From the NCBI GenBank assembly GCA_964558655.1, contig CAZLEX010000024.1, positions 1 through 25,288 on the forward strand: DNA of 25,288 nucleotides, in the 5' to 3' direction. Shown in pieces: positions 1 to 7,238 of the stretch. This stretch comes from RGIG6353 sp964558655. Lineage in GTDB: Bacteria > Bacillota > Clostridia > Oscillospirales > SIG627. Each line of letters opens with the position of its first letter. The first letter of the stretch is position 1. The position numbers and the translations under genes were made by a program. The notes beneath the pieces are model-generated. The model ran no database searches. It saw only the letters and a list, made by a program, of their open reading frames with translations, and was not told the DNA's origin.

Positions 1-84
1 ACATTCAAATTGGAGAAGTTTTCTGATTTTGTAACACATCATTGACAAACCGACACAATTTTTTTAAAAACTTAAAATTGCCTC

Positions 85-113
85 TTGACAAAGATAAGAT
101 TGTGTGATATCAT
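85..113 (+). promoter_or_regulatory. Sigma-A promoter for the tRNA pair
   Basis: A perfect -35 (TTGACA, 85-90) is followed after 17 bases by TATCAT (108-113). The TGA just upstream of the -10 gives an extended -10. The tRNA-Leu gene starts 27 bases downstream, as expected for a stable-RNA promoter. Confidence 0.85.
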
Positions 114-140
114 ACTAAAAGACGCAGGAGATCGATGTAT

Positions 141-229
141 GCCGGAATGGCGGAATTGGCAGACGCCCGGGACTTAAAATCCCGTGGGATTAAACTCCCG
201 TACCGGTTCAAGCCCGGTTTCCGGCACCA
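141..229 (+). tRNA. tRNA-Leu (anticodon TAA, reads UUA)
   Basis: The acceptor arms GCCGGAA (141-147) and TTCCGGC (219-225) pair fully, followed by the discriminator A and an encoded CCA (227-229). The anticodon stem CGGGA/TCCCG (168-172, 180-184) encloses a seven-base loop with TAA at 175-177. A long variable arm, typical of class II tRNAs such as leucine, lies between the anticodon stem and the T arm (GGTTCAAGCC). It is followed closely by tRNA-fMet and shares its promoter. Confidence 0.97.
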
Positions 230-237
230 CTTTATAT

Positions 238-315
<78 letters not shown>

Positions 316-319
316 CATT

Positions 320-363
320 GAGTATTCATAAGGTATTTGACTTTATGAATACTCGATTTTTTT
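320..363 (+). terminator. Rho-independent terminator of the tRNA operon
   Basis: A perfect 12-bp stem (320-331 with 343-354, arm GAGTATTCATAA) with an 11-base loop is followed by a run of T from 357. It lies five bases after the tRNA-fMet CCA end. Confidence 0.88.
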
Positions 364-720
364 AAAATTTACACTGTTTTGCTTTTCGTTTTAGCTTATT
401 CGTTATGTAACGAGCAAGGTTTTGTGCCTTGCTCTCTTTTGTTATTCTGATGGCGGTTTTGGATTTATTCCATCGATACACCTTTTCTTGTGTCCGCTTT
501 ATAATTGTTTTGCAGTGTTGCGGATATAAAATGCTCACACTCTTTTTGTTTTTCGTTCGATTGTATAAGTTTATTTCGCAAGTCCGAAATCTTTGCTTTC
601 GGTTCCATTTTTCAATCTCATACTTGTTTTTGCCACGATTTTTTGAAACAAACATCACACAATATTTGAAAAAGCTCCAGTCATAATCTTTTTACTTCTA
701 ATCAGAGCATTAGAAATGCA
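364..720. other. Intergenic stretch without a confident gene
   Basis: On the minus strand a 98-codon frame (362-658) is open but very rich in Lys, Arg and Asn and lacks a well-placed Shine-Dalgarno site. A second frame in the same DNA (465-608, ATG at 608) would encode a 47-residue charged, helix-like peptide beginning MEPKAKISDLRNKL. Neither can be called. An 8-bp hairpin lies at 412-434, next to a short palindrome CGTTATGTAACG (401-412). The stretch may be the remnant of a decayed gene. Confidence 0.4.
412..443 (+). terminator. Possible second plus-strand terminator
   Basis: GAGCAAGG (412-419) pairs perfectly with CCTTGCTC (427-434) around a seven-base loop. The T-rich tail TCTTTTGTT follows on the plus strand. 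It could back up the tRNA terminator. The tail is interrupted, so efficiency is uncertain. Confidence 0.4.
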
Positions 721-721
721 C

Positions 722-735
722 AGGAGGTTTTTATG
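722..735 (+). other. Orphan Shine-Dalgarno and ATG start
   Basis: AGGAGG (722-727) precedes an ATG at 733 with five bases between, one of the best translation starts in the window. The frame runs to 900 (55 codons) but overlaps the end of the convergent gene at 788-1540 and, after about 18 codons, looks like its antisense shadow. It may be the 5' stub of a gene cut when the AT-rich locus arrived, or a short peptide gene. Confidence 0.3.
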
Positions 736-744
736 CAGTTTCAA

Positions 745-783
745 GAAAACATTAAGAAAGGCCGGCGCATTATACACCGGCCT
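745..783 (-). terminator. Terminator of the minus-strand radical SAM operon
   Basis: AGGCCGG (759-765) pairs with CCGGCCT (777-783), a GC-rich 7-bp stem in an otherwise AT-rich stretch. On the minus strand it follows the stop codon at 788 by a few bases. It is followed by a T-rich but interrupted tail (TTTCTTAATGTTTTCTT). Position and stem strength support it; the weak T tract lowers confidence. Confidence 0.6.
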
Positions 784-787
784 GAAA

Positions 788-1540
788 TCATTCCATATCA
801 ATCTTTGCGAAGTAGGTTGGATTATACCATTGAGAATCTTTTTTCGATAATATTAATTGATTCTTTCTTCGGTGCGTTTCACCGTCGCAATCGGAAATAA
901 CCAAACCCATATAAAAATACGAAGCCAGATGATTTTCTTGAATGAATTTATTGCTTAAAATAGCTGTTATAGTGTAATATTCATCTGTTTTTGAAAATTC
1001 AGCCTTAATTAGATCATCAGTCAAGATCCGGTTTCTATTATTAAGCACATCACATACTACAACCTTTATTGTACCGTCAATTTCCTTTGGAAAAAAGAAT
1101 ATACTGTTGTAAGAATATTGCTCCGTCCCGCAAAGCCACAAATGAACACCGTCGCTTACTTGAGTGTCACAGTCACCTATCTCACTTATACATAAATCAT
1201 CATTCGACACTTTAAAAACTATCTTTAATCCCTCTGCGATTTTTTCTGTATCTATGACACAAATTAAATCTTGTTTTGTTTCATCTGCTGATTTTTCGAC
1301 AAGAGAAAATTTTCCTCCGACTTTTCTATATATATTCTTTTCTCTGCGGGCCTCCCAATTATCGTTTATATAATGGCCAAGTATATAATCAATATCTTTA
1401 TCACACTTTTTAATTCCCGAATTTATCATGTACTTATACAGTTGATCTCTTTCATCGTCAATATATTCAAGATTAAATACAGTTTGCAGAAAACTCTCTG
1501 TAAATGCATTTGGGAAAATCTCTATAATATCCAATATCAT
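788..1540 (-). CDS. CBM9-like domain protein, probably the detached C-terminal half of the nucleotidyltransferase
   Basis: A 250-residue frame. From about residue 75 it has the look of a family 9 carbohydrate-binding or DOMON-like beta-sandwich: a DGVHLWL strand near the middle, a FYMGLVISDCDGE segment, and the ending WYNPTYFAKI typical of such domains. The first about 60 residues look helical. The ATG at 1540 has no Shine-Dalgarno site (upstream bases read TTAGAATAATATTTGAAAAA). The frame is the same as that of the upstream nucleotidyltransferase, separated only by its TAA and eight codons (KLRIIFEK). It may therefore be translated poorly or not at all unless that stop is bypassed or is an error. 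The CBM9 assignment is from pattern memory, not a search. Confidence 0.6.
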   Translation of the reverse strand: MILDIIEIFPNAFTESFLQTVFNLEYIDDERDQLYKYMINSGIKKCDKDIDYILGHYINDNWEARREKNIYRKVGGKFSLVEKSADETKQDLICVIDTEKIAEGLKIVFKVSNDDLCISEIGDCDTQVSDGVHLWLCGTEQYSYNSIFFFPKEIDGTIKVVVCDVLNNRNRILTDDLIKAEFSKTDEYYTITAILSNKFIQENHLASYFYMGLVISDCDGETHRRKNQLILSKKDSQWYNPTYFAKIDME

Positions 1541-1564
1541 TTTTTCAAATATTATTCTAAGTTT

Positions 1565-2305
1565 TTAACATTTCAAATCCTTTTCTATATCTTCCCACTT
1601 TATTTCATTGAAATATTTTTCGGAAAATAATGATATTTCATAAGCTCGATATAAAAATCGGTTTGTTTGCGGTATTTTCTTGTTAATAAGTATAGAATAC
1701 AAATTTTCCGAGTTCAAACATGTATCCATATACAAGTGATACAATAAATGTAGTAATGTTGCCGTCGTATCAAATGTTGTTATCTCACCTCCCGATATTT
1801 TTGATTTTCTAACATGAGATAAAAGATATTTTTCATCTATTCTCATTTCCGGGTTTATTATATGTTTATGCAATTCAATTGTAACTTTATCATTAGTTAA
1901 CACAATATGATGTGGATTTTCAATACCGCTTTCATATTTAATCTTGTAATTCATTCTAATTAACAACTCGAGTGCCCTGTTATATATATTGGGTTCAACA
2001 AAAATATCTATATCTCCAATAGATCTTCTATATGGTTCATCATATAGAGCACAAGCAAGCGAAATTCCTTTGAACATTATATAAGAAATATCATTTTCTT
2101 CAAAAGTAGCAGCTATCTTTAACAATACGCCTTGAAAGCCGGCAAATAAAATTTTCATATTTGATTTTACGATATCGTCAAATGTAAGTTCAACTTTAAA
2201 TTCTTCTGCTAACAAATAAATTAAATTATCATTGTTCAAATATCTCTTTTTTTCTTCAATGGAAATTCGATTCAAAAATTTAATTATCATTTTGTTTGAA
2301 TTCAT
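1565..2305 (-). CDS. NTP_transf_5-type nucleotidyltransferase (truncated by an in-frame TAA)
   Basis: A 246-residue protein with the signature of the uncharacterised nucleotidyltransferase family PF14907. It has FKGISLACALY (residues 78-88), then YRRSIGDIDIFVE with the metal-binding pair D98/D100, and TIELHKHI further on. Family members accompany lasso and other peptide clusters with HPr-kinase-like partners; one has been reported to decorate a phosphorylated peptide with sugars. It starts 23 bases after the S26 peptidase gene with a weak Shine-Dalgarno. It ends at WEDIEKDLKC just where family members usually continue with a helical C-terminal part. The reading frame continues in frame after the TAA into the 788-1540 gene, so this is probably a truncated form of a protein of about 505 residues. 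Confidence 0.8.
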   Translation of the reverse strand: MNSNKMIIKFLNRISIEEKKRYLNNDNLIYLLAEEFKVELTFDDIVKSNMKILFAGFQGVLLKIAATFEENDISYIMFKGISLACALYDEPYRRSIGDIDIFVEPNIYNRALELLIRMNYKIKYESGIENPHHIVLTNDKVTIELHKHIINPEMRIDEKYLLSHVRKSKISGGEITTFDTTATLLHLLYHLYMDTCLNSENLYSILINKKIPQTNRFLYRAYEISLFSEKYFNEIKWEDIEKDLKC

Positions 2306-2328
2306 ATATAAAACCCATTTTCTTATTG

Positions 2329-2721
2329 TTATTCAATAGCAACTTTTTTTCGCAATCTACGCCTATGAATAAAAGGGAAAATCCTTAGCAATGATAGACA
2401 TAAAAAAAGTTTATTAACAATATTTCCGTATGTGGTATCCGTTTCCCAAATTCTATTTTTATATGAAACTTCTTTAAGAACAAGAAGCTCTTTAGATGTT
2501 AATATTTCAGGATCGATATGCCAATTGTTATCCCCTTTCACTAAAAACCCATTTTTATTTTTATGTATAATTCTATGTATTACCATAATATGCGAATTTT
2601 TCTCATAGTAAGTGACAATATCTCCCATGCGAACAACATTAGCCGGAACTGATTTAAACTTTACTTCAGCTGTTGGTTTCAAAAAAGGGATCATACTATC
2701 TCCGTTAATTTTTATACTCAT
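2329..2721 (-). CDS. S26-family signal-peptidase-like protein with a Ser/His dyad (SipW type)
   Basis: 130 residues. INGDSM carries the nucleophile Ser9. MGDIVTYYEK is followed by VIHRII, where His49 takes the place of the catalytic Lys of bacterial signal peptidase I, as in SipW and ER-type enzymes. VKGDNN (61-66) matches the conserved GDN box. There is no N-terminal membrane anchor; a hydrophobic stretch at about 103-117 near the C-terminus may attach it to the membrane. ATG at 2721 was chosen because GAGG lies nine bases upstream; a TTG five codons earlier lacks such a site. The gene overlaps the kinase gene by 17 bases, so translation is probably coupled. In this operon it likely cuts a peptide leader or another secreted product. 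The housekeeping signal peptidase is encoded separately at 16557. Confidence 0.8.
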   Translation of the reverse strand: MSIKINGDSMIPFLKPTAEVKFKSVPANVVRMGDIVTYYEKNSHIMVIHRIIHKNKNGFLVKGDNNWHIDPEILTSKELLVLKEVSYKNRIWETDTTYGNIVNKLFLCLSLLRIFPFIHRRRLRKKVAIE

Positions 2722-3406
2722 CGTATTTTTCCTCAATTTTATTGCCTATATTGTTAATCTCATTTGTTGGGTAGACAAATGACAACATATTCACCTCTTT
2801 TATTAGTTTATCTACCATATTCATTATCATCCCCTTATGTTTCTTGTTTGTCCAAACGGATATATTGCAGTTTTCAATTAAACAACGATATTTTTCGATA
2901 ATATCCGGATGATAAATTTGAATATTGCATTTGGAATCATCACGCTTGAGAAAGAAAATGATATCAATTGGCAAGTTATGTTCTTTTGATAAGTTACAGT
3001 CATTTCTCCGCATAGAAGAAACATCACAAACAAACTCACTTTCAAGTTGAGTAGCTACAAATTCAATATTATTTTCCAATAATGAACTGTACATTTCTTG
3101 ACAAATTTTAACTTTATCACCAGTTGGATTAACTAAGAATTTGCCATCGTTATGTGTTAAATAAGTGACTTCATCATTACAAAAATAATAATCAAAATTT
3201 AGCGACATTAGCAATGCATTAGAGCTTTTCCCGCAGCCACTATCGCCAACAAAAAGTATTGTTTTACCGGTCTTTTGAGACAAAACACAAGAAGAATGTA
3301 ATGGAAGCCATCCCTCTGTCATTTTAATAGGGAAAATGCAATATTTAAAAAATTCCATCAATAAATAGTCAATATTGAAAAAATTATCAGAATAATTAAT
3401 AACCAC
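2705..3406 (-). CDS. HPr-kinase-like P-loop protein (kinase domain; N-terminus split off)
   Basis: A 233-residue frame with a Walker A motif GDSGCGKS (54-61) directly after LPLHSSCVL, and CNDEV (76-80), resembling the SDD segment of HprK. These are features of the HprK-like kinases found in peptide-modification clusters, where a relative phosphorylates a serine of a lasso peptide. It lacks the long N-terminal region such proteins have. That region is present in the preceding frame (3433-3732). Its only start, GTG at 3406, has no convincing ribosome binding site, and the frame is open for 21 more codons upstream, overlapping the previous gene. A -1 frame change near 3435-3475 would give one continuous protein. 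The phosphorylated substrate is unknown. Confidence 0.75.
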   Translation of the reverse strand: MVINYSDNFFNIDYLLMEFFKYCIFPIKMTEGWLPLHSSCVLSQKTGKTILFVGDSGCGKSSNALLMSLNFDYYFCNDEVTYLTHNDGKFLVNPTGDKVKICQEMYSSLLENNIEFVATQLESEFVCDVSSMRRNDCNLSKEHNLPIDIIFFLKRDDSKCNIQIYHPDIIEKYRCLIENCNISVWTNKKHKGMIMNMVDKLIKEVNMLSFVYPTNEINNIGNKIEEKYDEYKN

Positions 3407-3432
3407 TTCTTTTTTCTCTAAGGAAAAAACAA

Positions 3433-3732
3433 TTAAATAATATTCATTATAAAATGCACTATCGTTCCATCATTATTTAAATATCCTACGATAGCCTGTT
3501 CACACGTAGGCTCAACAAAAACATTTCGTTTTGTATCAAAAACGAAATGTTTATACATTTTCTCAAGTTCAAAAGCACTTGTTTTTTTAAATATGATGCT
3601 TGCATCCGTATTTTCAGCATCATCTTGTTCTATAATCTTTCCAACATAATTCTTCAAATGTTCTAATAATAAAAGATCATTTTGAAACTCTAATTTCAAG
3701 GTACAACCATATATTTCATAATTAAGTTTCAT
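3433..3732 (-). CDS. Probable N-terminal domain of the HPr-kinase-like protein
   Basis: 99 residues. The opening LNYEIYGCTLKLE and the closing VGYLNNDGTIVHFI resemble the N-terminal domain that precedes the P-loop in HprK-like peptide kinases. The next frame supplies that P-loop. I do not see the features of a PqqD-type peptide-recognition domain. ATG at 3732 overlaps the upstream ABC gene's end by 11 bases, and AAGGG lies six bases before it. It stops at 3433, 26 bases before the next frame's GTG. Whether it acts alone or is half of a broken gene cannot be settled from sequence alone; the split-gene reading is favoured. Confidence 0.55.
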   Translation of the reverse strand: MKLNYEIYGCTLKLEFQNDLLLLEHLKNYVGKIIEQDDAENTDASIIFKKTSAFELEKMYKHFVFDTKRNVFVEPTCEQAIVGYLNNDGTIVHFIMNII

Positions 3733-5461
3733 CAAAATTCCCTTCTTTTATATTTTCTGTGATGTCAAACAGATCGCGATATTCAGTGCAATTTTTCCAC
3801 AGCTCTTTGTGAGAGCCGATTCCCAAAACCGAGCCGTTTTTCATATATATAATTTCATCAACAAAATTGATGCTACTGAGTCTATGTGAAACCATAATAA
3901 TAATCTTATCGTGAAAAATATCATTTATCTCCTGAAACAATTTTTTTTCAGCTATCGGATCTAGATTGGCTGTCGGTTCATCTAATACTATAATATCGTT
4001 TTGGTTATATAGTAATCTCGCAAAATTAATACGCTGCCATTGGCCTCCTGACAACTCCCGTCCCTCTCCATAAGAAAAGCCGAGTAAGGTATCTTCCTTT
4101 TCGGGAAATGATTCCATTAAAGATTCCAATCCCGCCCTACGAATCACATAGTCAAACTTTTCACTGTTAAAAGTGCTGCCAAACACAATATTTTCTTTTA
4201 ATGTTAGTGAAAAATGTGGATCATCTTGTGCCATATACCCGATTTTTAAATTTTTTATACGAGAAAGTTCATGCTCATTATTAATTAATATTGTGCCATT
4301 TTGGGGTTTGTACTGATTTAATATCAATTTAATCAATGTAGACTTACCGGCACCGTTTTCACCCAAAATTAAATAACTGTTATTTTTTTTGAAGCTCAAA
4401 TTGATTTTATCTAAAACCTTTTTTTGAAATTCAGGTGGATAAGAAAAAGATATATTATTTATATCTATTCTTTGAATCTCTTTTAGCACTATATCGCAAT
4501 CATCATTCGTCGTTTGATTGAAAAAAATCTTTATATCTCTATGAATCCGAAAATTTTCCCGAACGCCGACAAAACTAAACTGCAAGTCTTCAACCAGGGA
4601 ATTTGAAGTTTCCCATAAACCGAAAAGCAATAGGCAATCACTGATAGGAAAAGACTTATTAATAATTTGAAAAACAATAAGCAATCTTACAAAAACATCA
4701 AAAGCTAAAACAATTATGTCCGAAACAATCAAATTATTGGTAGTATGTTTATGCAACTTACTTGTTTGCGTAAAGATTTTACTTGACTCGTTGTCATACT
4801 TGTTCAACAACCATTTGCTCGCATTAAATGCTTTAATTTCCTTATTTGTCAAGTTGTTAACAAACAATTCTTTGTAATAACTTCTCTTTCTTTCGGATTC
4901 TAACTGTCTTACCGTATTCAAATACTCCAATTCCGAGCATTTTAAAGATATTATCATTTTAACACAACATAAGACGATTAATAATAAAATCGAAATCGGA
5001 AGCGATTTAACCAAAGGGATAACGGCAATTATAATTGCAGGGACTCTTATAATTATAGATGCGATATCTCGAAACAAAGCTAAATATAAATCATTTTTCC
5101 TATCTGCTTTTGAAAAAAGCTCAAAGTTTTCAGGTAAACTCAGATAATGTGTCGGCATACTGTATAATTTTTTTCTTATCGCAATTTGAAAATGTGATAC
5201 CGATTTTGTCCACGCTCTTTGTCTTACATTTTGCTCGTACGAGCTTATGCTTACGGAGAATATCCAAATCAAAGACTGAGCGAAAAATGAATACATAATA
5301 TATATCCAATTCAAATTCATCAATGAATCGGTGAAAAATTTAATTACATAACTTGACAGAATTGGAAGTAAACTTCCGCTTGCGATAAAAAGTACAAAAA
5401 AGCTCAAGTCTTTGAAACCTATATTTTTATAGTTATCCGTGATTATTTTATTGCAAGTCAT
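3722..5461 (-). CDS. ABC exporter half-transporter, canonical ATPase
   Basis: About 579 residues: an N-terminal membrane domain with several hydrophobic segments over the first roughly 310 residues, then an ATPase domain. The ATPase motifs are complete: GENGAGKST (Walker A), GYMAQDDPHF (Q-loop), LSGGQWQR (signature), IIVLDEPTANLD (Walker B with its Glu) and VSHRLSS (H-loop). This is the layout of peptide and lipid exporters. ATG at 5461 was chosen since GGAG lies eight bases upstream; an ATG at 5476 has no such site. It follows the first ABC gene almost without a gap, so the two probably form a heterodimer. There is no N-terminal C39 peptidase domain, so any leader removal must be done by another protein, perhaps the S26 peptidase of the same operon. 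Confidence 0.9.
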   Translation of the reverse strand: MTCNKIITDNYKNIGFKDLSFFVLFIASGSLLPILSSYVIKFFTDSLMNLNWIYIMYSFFAQSLIWIFSVSISSYEQNVRQRAWTKSVSHFQIAIRKKLYSMPTHYLSLPENFELFSKADRKNDLYLALFRDIASIIIRVPAIIIAVIPLVKSLPISILLLIVLCCVKMIISLKCSELEYLNTVRQLESERKRSYYKELFVNNLTNKEIKAFNASKWLLNKYDNESSKIFTQTSKLHKHTTNNLIVSDIIVLAFDVFVRLLIVFQIINKSFPISDCLLLFGLWETSNSLVEDLQFSFVGVRENFRIHRDIKIFFNQTTNDDCDIVLKEIQRIDINNISFSYPPEFQKKVLDKINLSFKKNNSYLILGENGAGKSTLIKLILNQYKPQNGTILINNEHELSRIKNLKIGYMAQDDPHFSLTLKENIVFGSTFNSEKFDYVIRRAGLESLMESFPEKEDTLLGFSYGEGRELSGGQWQRINFARLLYNQNDIIVLDEPTANLDPIAEKKLFQEINDIFHDKIIIMVSHRLSSINFVDEIIYMKNGSVLGIGSHKELWKNCTEYRDLFDITENIKEGNFDET

Positions 5462-5478
5462 TTTGTTAATCTCCATCT

Positions 5479-7230
5479 TTATGACAATTGTTGGGCTTCG
5501 TATAACTGTGCATATTTTTTTCCAAGAGATATAAGCTCTTGGTGCGTACCCATCTCCACGATCTTGCCTTCTTCCAAAAGAACAACGGTATCAAATAAGC
5601 TCATTCCCAACATTCTATGTGAGATAACAATTGTAATATCTGTATCTTTTCTACCGTTCAAATATTCTAAAAACTGGTATTCCGACGAAATGTCAACAGC
5701 TGCCAAAGGCTCATCAAAAATCAAAATATTACAATCGCTGAAAGTTGTTCGTGACATTGCTACTTTTTGCCAATTACCGATTGATAAATCAATTCCCTGC
5801 TCAAACCATGTTCCTAACTGTTGGTCAAGAATATTTTTATCACCGATATCGAATTGAACATCTTCTAAGTTTTTTAAAATTTTTGAATCGTTATCTATAT
5901 CATCAGTTTTGGAAAAACCGACCGACTCCCTTAATTTAAAATACGGTTTTAAGAAATCTTGAAAACACGGAGCCACTAAATCGGAAATTTCGTTTTGTGA
6001 AAGATGTTTTATATCAATACCGTTAATACATATTTGACCTTCATAATTTTTATACAAACCTAATAATATTTTCGCTAATGTTGTTTTTCCGGCACCGTTT
6101 TCACCAACGATTGCAACTTTTTTTCCAGGTCCTATATTAAACGACAAGTTATTCAAAGCTGGGCTTATGCTGTTTGGATAAGTAAAAGTTAAATTTTTTA
6201 TATCTATACCCCATGCATTTTCCTCATTTGAATCATTACGGCCTTGCATCGAATTACAATATGGTTCTTGAATAAAAGAATACAACTTATTTAATGATAA
6301 TGAAACTTTTTGAAACTTTTGAATGGTAATCCCCATATAAACTATAGCAGAATGAATCTGTTTGCCAACACCAATATACATTATTACATCTCCAACAAGA
6401 ATACGTTCTTGCTGATATGCATATAAAGCTAATAGCATAACCGAAATAGGTATAAATAACATTAAAAGTTGTAACATATAATATTTTCTGTTTTCACCAA
6501 ACACCGACTTATTTGCTACTTGGTTCGTTTCATTGACAATTTTTTGTGTCTTGTCAAAGAAGAATTCTTCGTTTCTAAATGCCTTGAAAATGCCCAAAAT
6601 AGATGTATTAATAAATAAACCTAAAAAATAATTTGTTTTTCGCCTTAGAGTAGTATTTGACAAATATTCACTCCAATACAAAAATTGCATTTTATAAACC
6701 AAATAGATGAAACAAATAGTAGCCACAAAACAACATATCATCGCCGGAAATGATAATTTAATAATTAATATTATGGAGCTAATCATTTGAATAAAAACAC
6801 TTATCAATTGAACAAAATAAGTAACAAATAGATATAACTTTGAATTTGTCTGCTTTATTTCACTAAAATCATCTTGAAAATTCTTTGTATCCTGAACATC
6901 ATGAGGTATTCCAATAATTCTTTTACAAATTACTTTATCAATGTGTTGCTGAACGGAAAAAATATGCTTTTCTCTTATGTTTTGTGAAAATCTTTGAAGA
7001 AAAACAGATGCATAAGAAAATATTGAAATTAATAAAACATATGTAATTATATATATTTTTTCATTACTTTTAGTGGCCAAAGCATTTACAAGTTGTCCTG
7101 AGAAAAACAAAAGCAAAAAACTGCTGATACCAAAAAAGACATACTGAATCACATTCAGTATCATTGATAAAGGTCCGGATTTCCACAAAATCTTCAAATA
7201 AAACAAAGCTTTCTTCATTTTCTTAATCAT
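5479..7230 (-). CDS. ABC exporter half-transporter with a degenerate signature motif
   Basis: 583 residues. The membrane domain occupies roughly residues 20-320, with clear hydrophobic spans near 27-47, 60-78, 133-157, 162-180 and 260-282. The ATPase domain has GENGAGKTT (386-394), a Q-loop CFQDF, Walker B ILIFDEP (502-508) and ISHRM (536-540). The ABC signature reads LSIGN (482-486) instead of LSGGQ. That is typical of an asymmetric heterodimer in which one of two ATP sites is impaired. It lies eight bases after the radical SAM stop codon. The start ATG at 7230 has AGGA unusually close; an in-frame ATG four codons later is an alternative. Confidence 0.9.
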   Translation of the reverse strand: MIKKMKKALFYLKILWKSGPLSMILNVIQYVFFGISSFLLLFFSGQLVNALATKSNEKIYIITYVLLISIFSYASVFLQRFSQNIREKHIFSVQQHIDKVICKRIIGIPHDVQDTKNFQDDFSEIKQTNSKLYLFVTYFVQLISVFIQMISSIILIIKLSFPAMICCFVATICFIYLVYKMQFLYWSEYLSNTTLRRKTNYFLGLFINTSILGIFKAFRNEEFFFDKTQKIVNETNQVANKSVFGENRKYYMLQLLMLFIPISVMLLALYAYQQERILVGDVIMYIGVGKQIHSAIVYMGITIQKFQKVSLSLNKLYSFIQEPYCNSMQGRNDSNEENAWGIDIKNLTFTYPNSISPALNNLSFNIGPGKKVAIVGENGAGKTTLAKILLGLYKNYEGQICINGIDIKHLSQNEISDLVAPCFQDFLKPYFKLRESVGFSKTDDIDNDSKILKNLEDVQFDIGDKNILDQQLGTWFEQGIDLSIGNWQKVAMSRTTFSDCNILIFDEPLAAVDISSEYQFLEYLNGRKDTDITIVISHRMLGMSLFDTVVLLEEGKIVEMGTHQELISLGKKYAQLYEAQQLS

Positions 7231-7238
7231 TTCCTGTT

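Noticed and set aside
42..70. TTGACA at 42-47 as a further tRNA promoter
   Set aside because: No acceptable -10 at 16-18 bases; the promoter at 85-113 is far better.
429..686. 85-codon plus-strand hydrophobic frame
   Set aside because: It is the complement of a Lys-rich frame, lacks a ribosome site, and starts right after a probable terminator hairpin.
3433..3732. PqqD-like peptide-recognition protein
   Set aside because: It lacks the PqqD helix pattern and fits better as the N-terminal domain of the HprK-like protein encoded next.
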